Origin: Nocardia africana NBRC 100379
GTDB lineage: Bacteria; Actinomycetota; Actinomycetes; Mycobacteriales; Mycobacteriaceae
Length of the DNA stretch: 64,000 nt
Direction: 5' to 3'
Assembly (NCBI RefSeq): GCF_001612635.1
Contig: NZ_BDAV01000005.1
Location: forward strand, 186,001 to 250,000
In this document: positions 9,047 through 18,438 of the stretch, piece by piece
How the letters are laid out: each line of letters starts with the position of its first letter
How positions within the stretch are numbered: the first letter of the stretch is position 1
Translations under genes and position numbers: made by a program
Notes under the pieces: model-generated
The model's database searches: none
Told to the model about the DNA's origin: nothing
What the model saw: only the letters and a program-made list of their open reading frames with translations

Positions 9047-10054
9047 TCAGATCGACGCGGCGATGCGGTCACCGATTTCGACCGTGGAGGCGGTACCGGT
9101 GCGGGCGGCGAGGTCCTTGGCCACCGCGGCTTCGATGCGGGCGGCTTCCTCGGACCGGCCGAGGTGGTTCAGCAGCAGCGAGACCGAGAGGATGGCGGCG
9201 GTCGGGTCGGCCTTGGACTGGCCGGCGATATCGGGGGCGCTGCCGTGGACCGGCTCGAACATGCTCGGGTTGGTACCCGAGGCGTCGATGTTGCCCGAGG
9301 CGGCCAGGCCGATACCACCGGACACCGCCGCGGCGAGGTCGGTGATGATGTCGCCGAACAGGTTGTCGGTGACGATCACGTCGAAGCGGCCCGGATCGTT
9401 GACCATGTGGATGGTCGCGGCGTCGATGTGCTGGTAGGCGACCTCGACCTCGGGGTACTCCGCGCCGACCTCGGTGACGGTGCGCTGCCACAGCGAACCG
9501 GCGAAGCTCAGCACGTTGGTCTTGTGCACCAGCGTCAGGTGCTTGCGGCGCTGCTGAGCCTTGTCGAAGGCGTAGCGCACCACCCGCTCGATGCCGAAGC
9601 GGGTGTTGGTGGAGACCTCGGTGGCCACCTCGTGCGGGGTGTTCACGCGGATCGCGCCGCCGGTACCGGTGTACGGGCCCTCGGTGCCCTCGCGCACGAC
9701 GACGAAGTCGATCTCCGGGTCGCCGGACAGCGGGCTGGTGACGCCCGGGTACAGCTTCGACGGACGCAGGTTCACGTGGTGGTCGAGCGCGAAGCGGGTG
9801 TGCAGCAGCAGACCGCGCTCGAGCAGGCCGCTGGGGACCGACGGATCGCCGATCGCGCCCAGCAGGATGGCGTCGTGCTGCTTCAGCTCCGGCAGCACCG
9901 AGTCCGGCAGCACCTCGCCGGTCGCGTGGTAGCGCTTGGCGCCCAGGTCGTACTCGGTCTTCTCGACCCCGGGCACGACCACATCGAGTACCTTGAGCGC
10001 CTCGGCGATGACCTCGGGCCCGATACCGTCACCGGCGATGACAGCCAGCTTCAT
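9047..10054 (-). CDS. leuB: 3-isopropylmalate dehydrogenase
   Basis: 335-aa NAD-dependent beta-decarboxylating dehydrogenase, converting 3-isopropylmalate to 2-oxoisocaproate (leucine synthesis). Seen: N-terminal [14 protein letters not shown], substrate arginines in [21 protein letters not shown], and the metal-binding signature [22 protein letters not shown]. This is the short actinobacterial type (~336 aa). The ATG at 10054 has GGAGCG upstream. It follows serA on the same strand but is separated by 443 bp and a terminator, so it probably has its own promoter. Confidence 0.97.
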   Translation of the reverse strand: MKLAVIAGDGIGPEVIAEALKVLDVVVPGVEKTEYDLGAKRYHATGEVLPDSVLPELKQHDAILLGAIGDPSVPSGLLERGLLLHTRFALDHHVNLRPSKLYPGVTSPLSGDPEIDFVVVREGTEGPYTGTGGAIRVNTPHEVATEVSTNTRFGIERVVRYAFDKAQQRRKHLTLVHKTNVLSFAGSLWQRTVTEVGAEYPEVEVAYQHIDAATIHMVNDPGRFDVIVTDNLFGDIITDLAAAVSGGIGLAASGNIDASGTNPSMFEPVHGSAPDIAGQSKADPTAAILSVSLLLNHLGRSEEAARIEAAVAKDLAARTGTASTVEIGDRIAASI

Positions 10055-10410
10055 ATGACAACGCTCCGTTCGTTCCTGCTCGCGGCTCGCAACGCGTATG
10101 CGGCCGAATCAGCCAAGGGCGGTCGATCGGCGGCGTTGCGCCCGGCCGGATCGCCGACACCGCCACACTATCGGTCCCCCGGATCACCCCGATAACCAGG
10201 GCAAGCCGCTCCCAATGAGTGAGATCGGGGACGGTCCCGCGATCGCGGCCGGTGCCGCGAGTCCTGCGAAAGCCTCGATTCTTCCGAACCGCCGCGTTCG
10301 TGCACCGTCGATGCGGGCGCGGAACAACGGCGTCCGGTGTCGCTACTGCTCCCGCCGCCCTGCTCGTTCCCCTGGTCCCACTGGTACGCGACGTCTCCCG
10401 AAACGCACAA
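10055..10410. other. serA-leuB intergenic DNA without a gene
   Basis: No open frame here has coding character or homology that I recognise. It must hold the leuB promoter. I looked for a palindrome like those in front of leuC and ilvB and did not see one. Confidence 0.5.
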
Positions 10411-10456
10411 TGCGCGCGAATCCGGTTCCGCACCATCGCGGTTGGATTCGCGCGCA
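10411..10456 (-). terminator. serA terminator
   Basis: Perfect 13-bp inverted repeat TGCGCGCGAATCC / GGATTCGCGCGCA with a 20-nt loop, 42 bp downstream of the serA stop. Confidence 0.75.
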
Positions 10457-10497
10457 CTGTCACGCGTTGCGGTCGAGCCGGTTACGGCCCGCCGAAA

Positions 10498-12096
10498 TCA
10501 GCTGAGGTCGACCTGAACGACCTTCGCGGCGCCCACGGCCTCGGCGATCGAGGACTGCACCTCGGCCGGGACGGACTCCTCGACGCGCAGAATGACCGTC
10601 GCGCCTTCCTTGTCGATGTCCTGGCTCAGCTGAGCGGCCTTGATGTCGATGGCCGCCTCGCCCAGCTTGGTGCCGATCTTGCCCAGGGCGCCCGGACGGT
10701 CGTCGTAGTTGAGGATCGCCAGGTTGAGGCCCTCGGCACGCATGTCGTAGTTGCGGCCGTTGATGTTGACGATCTTCTCGACCTGAGCGGGCTCGGTCAG
10801 GGTGCCGGCGACGTTCAGGGTGCGGCCGTCACCGAAGACGGCGCGCAGGTCGACCAGGCTGCGGTGGGTCGGGCTCTCGGTGTGGGTCGTGACGGACGCC
10901 TCGAGGCCCCGCTCCTCGGCCAGCGACGGGGCGTTGACGAAGGTGACCGCATCCTCGATGTGCGCGGAGAACACGCCGCGCAGGGCCGAAAGTTCCAGCA
11001 CCGCAACCTCTTCCGAGGACAGCTCGCCGCGCACCTGGATCTCGAGGGAGACCGGCAGCTCGTCGGCGAGAGCGCCCAGCAGCACACCCTGCTTGCGGAC
11101 GATGTCCAGCCAGGGGGCGACGATCTCGCTGACCGCACCACCGGCGACGTTCACCGCGCCGGGCACGAACTCACCGGCGAGGGCCAGCTGCACCGACTTG
11201 GCGACATCGGTTCCGGCCCGGTCCTGGGCCTCGGCGGTGGAAGCGCCCAGGTGCGGGGTGACGACGACCTGCGGCAGCTCGAACAGCGGGCTGTCGGTCG
11301 ACGGCTCGGTCTCGAACACGTCGATGCCGGCCGCGCGCACGTGGCCGGAGGTGATGGCGTCGGCCAGCGCCTGCTCGTCGATCAGACCGCCGCGGGCGGC
11401 GTTGACGATGATGACGCCCTTCTTGGTCTTGGCCAGGGTCTCCTTGTTCAGCATGCCCTTGGTCTCGGGGGTCTTGGGCAGGTGAATGGAGATGAAGTCG
11501 GCGCGCTCGAGCACCTCGTCCAGGCTCAGCAGCTCGATGCCCAGCTGGGCGGCGCGGGCCGGGGAGGTGTAGGGGTCGTACGCGATGACCTTGGTCTCGA
11601 AGGCGGCGAGGCGCTGCGCGAACAGCTGGCCGATGCGGCCGAGGCCGATGACGCCGACGGTCTTGCCGAAGATCTCGACACCGTTGAACTTGCTGCGCTG
11701 CCAGGTGTGCTCGCGCAGGGTGGCGTCGGCGGCCGGGATCTGGCGGGCGGCGGCCAGCAGCAGGGTGACGGCGTGCTCGGCGGCGGTGTGGATGTTGGAG
11801 GTCGGCGCGTTGACGACCATGACACCGCGCTCGGTGGCCGCGGGCACGTCGACGTTGTCGAGGCCGACACCGGCGCGGGCGACGATCTTGAGGTTCTTAC
11901 CGGCCTCGAGCACCTCGGCGTCGACGGTGGTGGCCGAACGGACCAGCAGCGCGTCGGCCTCGGGCACGGCGGCCAGCAGCTCGGGTCGATTGGGGCCGTC
12001 GACCCAGCGAACCTCGACACCGTCACCGAGCGCGTCGACGGTCGACTGGGCGAGCTTGTCGGCGATCAGAACAACAGGACGGCCATTTTGGCTCAC
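10498..12096 (-). CDS. serA: D-3-phosphoglycerate dehydrogenase
   Basis: 532-aa first enzyme of serine synthesis, the long type with an intervening domain and a C-terminal ACT domain. Seen: Rossmann motif GKTVGVIGLGRIGQ, catalytic region RGGLIDEQALADAI and the ...FETEPSTDSPLFELPQVVVTPHLGAST catalytic-His segment. The intervening domain spans residues ~320-450 and the ACT domain (LAILNYDDRPGALGKIG) ~455-530, which usually mediates L-serine feedback. It starts at ATG 12096 with an AGGAGTG site. In mycobacteria it lies close to ilvC; here ~35 kb intervene. Confidence 0.97.
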   Translation of the reverse strand: MSQNGRPVVLIADKLAQSTVDALGDGVEVRWVDGPNRPELLAAVPEADALLVRSATTVDAEVLEAGKNLKIVARAGVGLDNVDVPAATERGVMVVNAPTSNIHTAAEHAVTLLLAAARQIPAADATLREHTWQRSKFNGVEIFGKTVGVIGLGRIGQLFAQRLAAFETKVIAYDPYTSPARAAQLGIELLSLDEVLERADFISIHLPKTPETKGMLNKETLAKTKKGVIIVNAARGGLIDEQALADAITSGHVRAAGIDVFETEPSTDSPLFELPQVVVTPHLGASTAEAQDRAGTDVAKSVQLALAGEFVPGAVNVAGGAVSEIVAPWLDIVRKQGVLLGALADELPVSLEIQVRGELSSEEVAVLELSALRGVFSAHIEDAVTFVNAPSLAEERGLEASVTTHTESPTHRSLVDLRAVFGDGRTLNVAGTLTEPAQVEKIVNINGRNYDMRAEGLNLAILNYDDRPGALGKIGTKLGEAAIDIKAAQLSQDIDKEGATVILRVEESVPAEVQSSIAEAVGAAKVVQVDLS

Positions 12097-12245
12097 TGTG
12101 GGGCACTCCTGGGGAAAGAGGTCGGCATTTACCGCGGACCAGCTTAATGGTCGCGCTCCGGCGCCGGTGTACCGCCCGGTAGGCAGCCGCCCTCACACCG
12201 CCGCCGAGCCGCGGCCGTGGCGCATCCGGCCCCGGACGCGGAAGA

Positions 12246-12271
12246 GCCCCGCATCTCGAAAGATGCGGGGC
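12246..12271 (-). terminator. Terminator after the first csp gene
   Basis: Perfect 11-bp stem GCCCCGCATCT / AGATGCGGGGC with a CGAA tetraloop, about 60 bp after the csp stop (minus strand) and upstream of serA. Confidence 0.85.
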
Positions 12272-12331
12272 CCCACTGTAAGTCGCGGACAGTTCACGCT
12301 ACGTAAAGTGGCGCGCAGTCAGCGGACTCGA

Positions 12332-12535
12332 TCAGATAACGCTGACGTTCTGAGCCTGCGGGCCCTTCTGGCCCTGCCCGATCTCGAACTCCACGCGCTG
12401 CCCCTCGTCGAGGGACCGGAATCCACTACCGCTCACAGCCGAGTAGTGCACGAACACATCGGGACCACCGTCATCCTGAGCGATGAACCCGAAGCCCTTC
12501 TCGCTGTTGAACCACTTCACTACGCCTTGCGCCAT
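12332..12535 (-). CDS. CspA-family cold-shock protein
   Basis: 67-aa single OB-fold RNA chaperone. RNP1 is KGFGFIAQD and RNP2 is DVFVHYSAV; the whole chain is canonical ([16 protein letters not shown]...). It starts at ATG 12535 with an AGAAGG site. Upstream, 12536-12855 has no gene apart from the downstream end of the small ORF and may include a long 5' UTR, common for csp genes. Confidence 0.95.
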   Translation of the reverse strand: MAQGVVKWFNSEKGFGFIAQDDGGPDVFVHYSAVSGSGFRSLDEGQRVEFEIGQGQKGPQAQNVSVI

Positions 12536-12855
12536 TTCATACCTTCTGTAGACGAGCCGAGCCGACCAACTTCACGGTCGGCCCGTTCTCGATGTTCCAG
12601 CCTGCCACGGACCGCGATCTCGCGCCACCACAGCAGCCACCCGAGACGGGGGATACCGCGCCCGGAGCGAAAATATCGCTTTTCGATCGGCGTGCGCTGT
12701 GATTGTCCCGTGATAGCGCGGCCCGGCCGCGCCCGGTGCGCCGCGACGGGCGGCGGGAATCATGTGCGCGGCCGTCCGGCCGCAGAAATGGGTCGACCCC
12801 GGACACCGCGGTCCGGGGTCGACCCGAGGTCGCGTCATGCGACCGAAATCAGTGA

Positions 12856-12972
12856 TCAGCCACCGAAAGAGCCGGTCCACAGGGTGTTGACCAGGCCGTG
12901 GAAGGCGGCACCCAGGGTGTCGAACAGGCCGTTCACAGCAGCGCTACCGGTGTCGATGATAACGGGGATCAT
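12856..12972 (-). CDS. Unannotated 38-aa amphipathic peptide
   Basis: ATG 12972 follows a good AGAGG site (GAAGAGGTATTT). The 38 codons encode MIPVIIDTGSAAVNGLFDTL followed by GAAFHGLVNTLWTGSFGG. Hydrophobic residues (V, L, F, L, F, L, V, L, W) recur every 3-4 positions from residue 13 to 32, giving a clear amphipathic helix; there is no signal peptide. It lies between two csp genes on the same strand. Tiny helical proteins of this size include the PorA/PorH cell-wall channels of corynebacteria, but similarity is only in form. Function unknown. Confidence 0.6.
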   Translation of the reverse strand: MIPVIIDTGSAAVNGLFDTLGAAFHGLVNTLWTGSFGG

Positions 12973-13081
12973 AAATACCTCTTCGTTGTTTCAATTCAGT
13001 CGTACAAACTGACGATCAACATATCGAGGGCCCTCAAAGGCGCGTTAACCCGATTTCTGGAAAAGTGATCTGCCCGACAGG

Positions 13082-13318
13082 TCACAGTTCGTGTGCGTCC
13101 GGCCACAGTCGGCGCATCGGCTCGATTCGGACGCCCTTGGCTTCCGGTCCGGCCTTGGTATGGCGAACGTCGAACTCGACGCGCTGGCCCTGGACCAATC
13201 GCCGGAAACCGTCGCCGTGAACCTCGGTGTATTCGACGAAAACGTCGGCTCCGCCACCATCCGGGATTATGAAACCGAAGCCTTTCTCACTGTCGAACCA
13301 CTTCACCGTGCCGTGCAA
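13082..13318 (-). CDS. Cold-shock-domain protein with C-terminal extension
   Basis: 78-aa protein with a cold-shock OB fold ([19 protein letters not shown]2 variant DVFVEYTEV) plus ~12 extra C-terminal residues ending RLWPDAHEL. The start is TTG 13318, preceded by GAGAAG at 5 nt; no ATG precedes the conserved core. Divergent from typical CspA (VFVEY instead of VFVHY) and resembling the CspB-like second paralogue of actinobacteria. Likely nucleic-acid binding. Confidence 0.85.
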   Translation of the reverse strand: MHGTVKWFDSEKGFGFIIPDGGGADVFVEYTEVHGDGFRRLVQGQRVEFDVRHTKAGPEAKGVRIEPMRRLWPDAHEL

Positions 13319-13413
13319 CTACGCTTCTCACTTACTTCTCGACGTCGGGCCAGGCAGAGGGTAACCGGCCCCCCACCGACAGTCCAGCGCCGGCGGCCGC
13401 CGCACACCGCCAC

Positions 13414-14226
13414 TCACTCCGGCAGCGGACGACGCAATTCATGTTGCAGCGCTTCCAGTTCCGCGCCGCCGGCCATCTGCCGGGTCAGCTCGGGAAGGTC
13501 GATCTGCGACTTGTCGTAAGCGCCGAGTGCGCGGCCGCGCCGCAGCAGCAGGAATCGGTCGCCGACGGGATAGGCGTGATGCGGATTGTGCGTGATCAGC
13601 ACGACTCCGAGCCCGCGATCGCGGGCCTGCGCGACATAGCGCAGCACCACGCCGGACTGTTTGACGCCGAGCGCGGCGGTCGGTTCGTCGAGGATGAGGA
13701 CCTTCGCGCCGTAGTGGACCGCGCGGGCGATCGCCACACATTGTCGCTGCCCGCCCGAGAGCGTGCCGACCGGCTGTTCCAGATCGCGAATCTCGATTCC
13801 CATGTCCGACAACGCCGCCCGCGTGACCTCGCGCGCGGTCGCACGGTCCAGCAGGCGAAGCGGTCCGACGCCCCTGGTCGGTTCCGAGCCGAGGACGAAA
13901 TTGCGCCACACACTCATCAACGGCACGACGGCCAGGTCCTGGTAGACGGTGGCGATACCGCGGTCCAATGCCTCGCGCGGCGAGGAGAACCGGGTCGGCT
14001 CGCCCTCGATGCGCAGGTCACCGGCATCGTGGCGGTGCACACCGGCGAGAACTTTGATAAGGGTCGACTTCCCGGCGCCGTTGTCGCCGAGTACACAGGT
14101 GACCTCCCCGGCCCGCACGACCATCGAGATGTCGGCGAGGGCGACGACGCCGCCATAACTCTTCCCGATGTTCACCGTCTCGATCAGCGGGGCGGTGGTC
14201 GGCGCCGGCGTCTGCTGAGGGGTCAT
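13414..14226 (-). CDS. Sugar ABC transporter ATP-binding protein (FrcA-like)
   Basis: 270-aa single nucleotide-binding domain. Walker [11 protein letters not shown]-loop YQD, signature LSGGQRQ, Walker [10 protein letters not shown]-loop ITHN. In this CUT2 family the ATPase is usually a double-domain RbsA; a single domain is the FrcA type. It overlaps the permease by ATGA, so it is the last gene of an SBP-permease-ATPase operon in the same order as frcBCA. Energises uptake; the sugar cannot be read from sequence. Confidence 0.9.
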   Translation of the reverse strand: MTPQQTPAPTTAPLIETVNIGKSYGGVVALADISMVVRAGEVTCVLGDNGAGKSTLIKVLAGVHRHDAGDLRIEGEPTRFSSPREALDRGIATVYQDLAVVPLMSVWRNFVLGSEPTRGVGPLRLLDRATAREVTRAALSDMGIEIRDLEQPVGTLSGGQRQCVAIARAVHYGAKVLILDEPTAALGVKQSGVVLRYVAQARDRGLGVVLITHNPHHAYPVGDRFLLLRRGRALGAYDKSQIDLPELTRQMAGGAELEALQHELRRPLPE

Positions 14227-15272
14227 CGGCGCAACCTTTCCGCGCGCTTGGCGAAGGCGTTGTTGACCAGTACCGCGGCAAGCAGCAGTACTCCGAGGAA
14301 GAGCATGAACCAGTCGCTGTCCCAGCGTGCGAATACGATTCCCTGCCGGGCCATGCCGAAGATCAGCGCGCCGATGGCCGCGCCCAGCACCGATCCGAAT
14401 CCGCCGGTGAGCAGGCAACCGCCGACGACCGCGGCGATAATGTACTGAAACTCCAGACCCACGCCCTGGTTGGCCTGCACACTCGCGAACCGCAGCAGAT
14501 TGCAGGAGCCGACGATCCAGCCCGCGACCGCGGTGCCCATGAACAGCAGAATCTTGGTCCGCGCCGCCGGTACGCCGACGGCTCGCGCGCTGGGCAGCGA
14601 ACCGCCGACCGCGTAGATCCAGTTGCCGAAGCGGGTGCGCAGCAGCACCACCGTCGCCACCGCGGTGACGGCGATCCACCACAGCACCGAGGCTTGGATG
14701 CGAGCCTCACCGAGATTCGTCGTCGCCGCGAAAACCCAACCGGCCGAGGCGTATCCGGGCGCGGAACGGATTCCCGACACCTGCACGGTCCCCGTGACCA
14801 GCCGTGTCACGCCGAGGTTGAGGCCCTGCAGGGCGAGGAACGTGCCCAGGGTGACGATGAAACTGGGCAGGCCGGTGCGCATCACCACCCACCCGTTCAG
14901 CGCGCCGACCACGAGGGCGAAGAGCAGGGAGACGGCCAGCGCGAACCACACGTTCCAGCCCGCGTGCACCGCGAGCATGGCGGTCACCAAGGCCGTCGAC
15001 GCGGTCATCACCCCGGCGGACAGGTCGAATTCGCCGCCGATCATCAGCAGCGCGACCGCGACGGCCATGATGCCGAGCGTGGAGGCGTCGTCGAGCCAGG
15101 TGGCCACGCCGAGGGGGCTGAGGAACCGGTCGGTGATCACGGCGAAGAAGACGAACACCAGCAGCGCGCCCAGACCGGCGCCGATTTCGGGCCGGACGAT
15201 CAGCCGGTTCAGTAGCGACGGCCGGATCGCGGCGGGTGCGGTGGTTTCGGAAATCGTTGCGGTGTCGGTCAT
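14223..15272 (-). CDS. Sugar ABC transporter permease (FrcC/RbsC-like)
   Basis: 349-aa CUT2 permease with 8-10 hydrophobic segments. Signatures are [38 protein letters not shown] and [15 protein letters not shown], the conserved EAA-like cytoplasmic loops of this family. Start ATG 15272 (MTDTATISE), 13 bp after the substrate-binding gene. It forms the membrane channel. Confidence 0.92.
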   Translation of the reverse strand: MTDTATISETTAPAAIRPSLLNRLIVRPEIGAGLGALLVFVFFAVITDRFLSPLGVATWLDDASTLGIMAVAVALLMIGGEFDLSAGVMTASTALVTAMLAVHAGWNVWFALAVSLLFALVVGALNGWVVMRTGLPSFIVTLGTFLALQGLNLGVTRLVTGTVQVSGIRSAPGYASAGWVFAATTNLGEARIQASVLWWIAVTAVATVVLLRTRFGNWIYAVGGSLPSARAVGVPAARTKILLFMGTAVAGWIVGSCNLLRFASVQANQGVGLEFQYIIAAVVGGCLLTGGFGSVLGAAIGALIFGMARQGIVFARWDSDWFMLFLGVLLLAAVLVNNAFAKRAERLRR

Positions 15273-15285
15273 TACAGCTCCCTGC

Positions 15286-16320
15286 TCAGCGCGTGCCCTG
15301 TGCCACGAGGGCGGCGATGGCGTCGACGTTGGTCTTGTCCACGAAGGCGGGTCCGGTCTGCACCGGCATCCCACCCCCGACCGTGTCGAGATTGCGCCGA
15401 TACAGCTGCAACATCACGACCGGCAGATATCCCTGCTCGTACTGCTGCTGGTCGACGGCGAACACCAGGGTTCCGGCCCGGATCGCGCTCACCACATCGG
15501 AATTCAGGTCGAAGGTCGCGACGGCGGCGCGCGAGCGGGATTCCCGCACGCCGTCGACGGCCCGGGCGGCGATCTGCGAATTGAGGGTCAGCACGGCGTC
15601 GATCGAGCGGTCGGCCTCCAGCGCTCCCTTGATCCGTGACTGCGCATCGGCGGGATTGTTGATGTCGACCTGCAAGGTGGTGGCGTGGCCGCCGAATCCG
15701 TCGATCGCGCCGGCACAGCGGTCGTTGGCACCGATATTGCCGGCTTCGTGGATGACGCAGAGCATCGTGGTCCTGCCGCCCTCACGGAGGCGTTTCCCGG
15801 CGGCCGCTCCCGCCTGCCGCTCACTCTGCCCGACATGACCGATCGCACCGGCGGTCGTGCTCTCGGCTTCGCCGGAGTTGATCGTGACGACCGGAATCCC
15901 CGCGGCGACGGCGTGCTCGACGGACGGGCGCAGCGCCTGCGGATCGGCCATCGACACCACCAACCCGTCCACATGCTGCGCGACGGCGTTGTCCACCAGC
16001 TTGGCCTGCTGCCCCGGATCGCCCGAGGAGTTGTATTCGACCCGGATGCCCAGATCCTTACCGGCCGCCTCGGCGCCGTTCTTCACCACATTCCAGAACG
16101 CGTCGCCGGGGCTGCCGTGGGTGACCACGGCGACCGAGTTCAGCGGAGCGGTCGAAACGGTTGCGGGAGTGGCTGTTTCGGAGACGTCGGCTCCGGGTCC
16201 GCTGCACGCCGCCAGAATCGCGGTGAGAGCCAGCCCCGGCGCGAGGCGGCGTACGAGGCCGCGCCGATGTCGCGCGGGCGCGGCAGAACGGTCGGGAATC
16301 CGGTGTGGCCGTGCGGTCAT
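15286..16320 (-). CDS. Sugar-binding lipoprotein of ABC importer
   Basis: 344-aa periplasmic-binding-protein-1 type (ribose/fructose class) solute receptor. N-terminal basic residues, a hydrophobic stretch and lipobox LAAC at residues ~38-41 mark a membrane-anchored lipoprotein. Family hallmarks are NSVAVVTHGSPGDAFWN, VDGLVVSMADPQALRPSVEHA and GIPVVTINSG. ATG 16320 has GGAGG 4 nt upstream. First gene of the operon, divergent from a MarR gene; GGTGTATTGAACACC at 16375-16389 is a small palindrome in the shared promoter. Confidence 0.92.
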   Translation of the reverse strand: MTARPHRIPDRSAAPARHRRGLVRRLAPGLALTAILAACSGPGADVSETATPATVSTAPLNSVAVVTHGSPGDAFWNVVKNGAEAAGKDLGIRVEYNSSGDPGQQAKLVDNAVAQHVDGLVVSMADPQALRPSVEHAVAAGIPVVTINSGEAESTTAGAIGHVGQSERQAGAAAGKRLREGGRTTMLCVIHEAGNIGANDRCAGAIDGFGGHATTLQVDINNPADAQSRIKGALEADRSIDAVLTLNSQIAARAVDGVRESRSRAAVATFDLNSDVVSAIRAGTLVFAVDQQQYEQGYLPVVMLQLYRRNLDTVGGGMPVQTGPAFVDKTNVDAIAALVAQGTR

Positions 16321-16471
16321 CGCGCCTCCGGGCATTCGGCAGAACAAGGCGGGCGCCCGCTCCGGAGCGCTCCAGGTGTATTGAACACCACCGGACCGGC
16401 CGCGACCGGTGACACGCGCCCGCGGGTGGCGCCTCACACGGGCCCGCGCCGCGGCGACTACCCTCGTCAAC

Positions 16472-16963
16472 ATGGTTGTCGGAAAACGCGGGAGGGCCCC
16501 GATCGACAGCCCTGGATTCGAGCTGCCGCTGCTGCTGTTCGCCGGGTTCCGCTCGCTCATCGACGAATTGCACGCCGAGCTGGCGCAGCGGGGCCACCAC
16601 GACATGCGCCCGGCCCACGGATTCGCGATGCAGGCGATCGGAGTGCAGGGCGCGACGGCCAGCGAAATCGGCCGCAAGCTGGGCGTATCCAAACAGGCGG
16701 CGGGCAAGACGGTCGAGAAGCTGACCGCGCTGGGCTACGCCGAACGTGTCGAGGATCCCGACGACGCCCGACGCAAGATCGTATGCCTGACCCCGCGCGG
16801 TATCGACGCCCTCCGGCAGTCGGCCGAGATTTTCGAGCGATTGCGCCGCCGCTGGGCGCACGAGCTGGGCGCCCAGCGCGTGCGCGATATGGAATCCGCG
16901 TTGCGCACGATGGTCCGGCCGGAATCGTTCCGGCTCGATGTCGCGGGGTGGTTCGGGAGCTGA
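16472..16963 (+). CDS. MarR-family regulator
   Basis: 163-aa winged-helix protein: ATASEIGRKLGVSKQAAGKT (recognition HTH) then VEDPDDARRKIVCLTPRG (wing). ATG 16472 follows a TACCCT -10-like box by only a few bases, so it is probably leaderless. Candidate targets are the divergent sugar importer and the downstream AhpD gene with its TTAGACAAC palindrome. Confidence 0.85.
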   Translation: MVVGKRGRAPIDSPGFELPLLLFAGFRSLIDELHAELAQRGHHDMRPAHGFAMQAIGVQGATASEIGRKLGVSKQAAGKTVEKLTALGYAERVEDPDDARRKIVCLTPRGIDALRQSAEIFERLRRRWAHELGAQRVRDMESALRTMVRPESFRLDVAGWFGS

Positions 16964-16998
16964 CCGGCTCCGCCCGGCGGCTGTCGAGGCTTGCCCAA

Positions 16999-17040
16999 TT
17001 AGACAACCCGGTTTACTGTTTAGACAACTTGGTTGTCTAA
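16999..17040. promoter_or_regulatory. TTAGACAAC operator array
   Basis: A perfect 21-bp palindrome TTAGACAAC-TTG-GTTGTCTAA (17020-17040) ends 17 bp before the AhpD gene. A further direct copy of the half-site TTAGACAAC is at 16999-17007, exactly 21 bp (two helical turns) upstream. This is typical of a MarR or TetR operator; the MarR gene immediately upstream is the obvious candidate. Confidence 0.75.
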
Positions 17041-17057
17041 CTCGAACGGATCGACTC

Positions 17058-17618
17058 ATGCATTTCCCCACCCACACCCTCGACTCCGCACCCGCCGAGG
17101 CCCGTCGCACGATGACGGCGACCGCCGCGCACCTCGGCTACCTCCCCGCCGCAGTGGCGAAAATGGCGACGTCACCGCGACTGCTCGACGGCTTCATGAA
17201 GCTCAATGCCCTGTTCGAAGCCGGCACCCTCGACGAGCTGTCGCGCGAGGTGCTGGTCATGACCATGGCCACGCGCAACGAATGCCACCTGTGCGTGGCC
17301 ATGCATACTGCGAAGCTGACCACGCTCGGCGCCGATCCGGAATTGATCGCCGCGCTGCGCGACCAGCGCCCGCTTCCCGATCCTCGCCTGGCCGCACTCC
17401 AGGAGTTCACCCTCGCCGTCGTAGAAACCGCCGGCAACGTCCCCGACGAGCGAGCGAGCGATTTCCTGTCCCACGGCTACAGCACCGAACAGGCCCTCGA
17501 GGTGGTGCTGGGCATCGGCACCTACACGCTGTCCACGCTGGGCAATCGACTCACCGCGGCGCCACTGGACCCCACCCTGGCCGCATTCGCCTGGTCGGCG
17601 GGGCAGCGCACGGCGTGA
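17058..17618 (+). CDS. AhpD-fold carboxymuconolactone decarboxylase family protein
   Basis: 186 aa with the AhpD core CxxCxxxH (ECHLCVAMH at residues ~75-83) preceded by LSREVLVMTMATRNEC. Redox-active pairs of this kind act as alkylhydroperoxidase or disulfide reductases. Start ATG 17058. The gene sits directly behind a palindromic operator, so it is probably induced by a small molecule or oxidative signal. Confidence 0.88.
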   Translation: MHFPTHTLDSAPAEARRTMTATAAHLGYLPAAVAKMATSPRLLDGFMKLNALFEAGTLDELSREVLVMTMATRNECHLCVAMHTAKLTTLGADPELIAALRDQRPLPDPRLAALQEFTLAVVETAGNVPDERASDFLSHGYSTEQALEVVLGIGTYTLSTLGNRLTAAPLDPTLAAFAWSAGQRTA

Positions 17619-17665
17619 CACGCAGCGCTTGACCTCAACCGCACTCGAGCTCTTAGCGTGGCGGC

Positions 17666-17929
17666 ATGCCTTTCACCGCGGCCGAACGCGCGTATCCGAC
17701 TTCCCAGTCGCTGGGCCGGCTGGCCACCGTGACGGCGGACGGGCAACCGCAGCTGGTGCCGGTGGGGTTTCGCGTGAACGAGGACGGCACGATCGATATC
17801 GGCGGGCCGAGTCCGAGTGCGCAGCGGTATCGCAATGTGCGGGGTAATCCGAAGGTGAGCCTGGTCGTCGACGATATAACGCCCGACGATCCGGCCGAGG
17901 TGAAGCCCGGCTGGGGGCGCGGGATGTGA
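17666..17929 (+). pseudogene. Truncated PPOX-class F420-dependent protein
   Basis: 87 codons from ATG 17666 encode the N-terminal split-barrel half: RLATVTADGQPQLVPVGFRV, IDIGGPSPSAQRYRNVRGNPKVSLVVDDI. Relatives run ~130-140 aa with a final strand that reads like EIRGRAE; here translation stops right after PGWGRGM and that strand is absent. Either a recent truncation or a short functional variant. Confidence 0.65.
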
Positions 17930-18024
17930 GCTGAGCCCTTCTCAGCCCTGGGCGTATCGCGGCCGTGACGTGCGCGCCGAATTCGGCGATGGTTGCGGGA
18001 CACGCGAGTTGAAAGGGGCTGGTC

Positions 18025-18300
18025 GTGTTCGCGACTGCCACATCCGTCCGGGTACGCCGAATCCTGGCGAGGACGGCGATAGCGGGATTGATCCTCATCG
18101 GGTTGGTCACCGCGACCGCCGGGCAGAGTTCGGCGCAGGCGCCGGCGAGCGAGCCGAGCTCGGTCGGTTGGTACTACCCGGAAGTGACGCCGTTCGATCC
18201 CATACCGCTGAACTACCTGTACGGCTGGAATTCGTGGTATCGGCCGTACTACTCCTGGTATAGGCCGGTTTACCCGCCGGGGTGGTTCGGCAGCAGCTGA
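18025..18300 (+). CDS. Small secreted Trp/Tyr-rich protein
   Basis: 91 aa. GTG 18025 is preceded by GAAAGGGG. A signal peptide (arginines, then AIAGLILIGLVTATAG) leads to a likely cut after SSAQA. The mature ~50 residues are rich in Tyr, Trp and Pro (NSWYRPYYSWYRPVY) and end PPGWFGSS. Unknown function. Its neighbour has the same final eight residues. Confidence 0.7.
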   Translation: MFATATSVRVRRILARTAIAGLILIGLVTATAGQSSAQAPASEPSSVGWYYPEVTPFDPIPLNYLYGWNSWYRPYYSWYRPVYPPGWFGSS

Positions 18301-18309
18301 ACCGCAGGA

Positions 18310-18327
18310 CTCGGGGGCAACCCCGAG
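18310..18327. terminator. Short hairpin after the first secreted gene
   Basis: CTCGGGG-GCAA-CCCCGAG, 7-bp stem with tetraloop, 10 bp after the stop; weak terminator candidate. Confidence 0.4.
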
Positions 18328-18438
18328 CCTCCGTCATCCCCGTGGCCGATTCGGCCCTGAATCTCGTGCCACCACCCGTGACGCGGTGTCCGATGTGCGG
18401 GAGACTGCGTTCGGTGTAACTGATTGGAAGGATTCACC

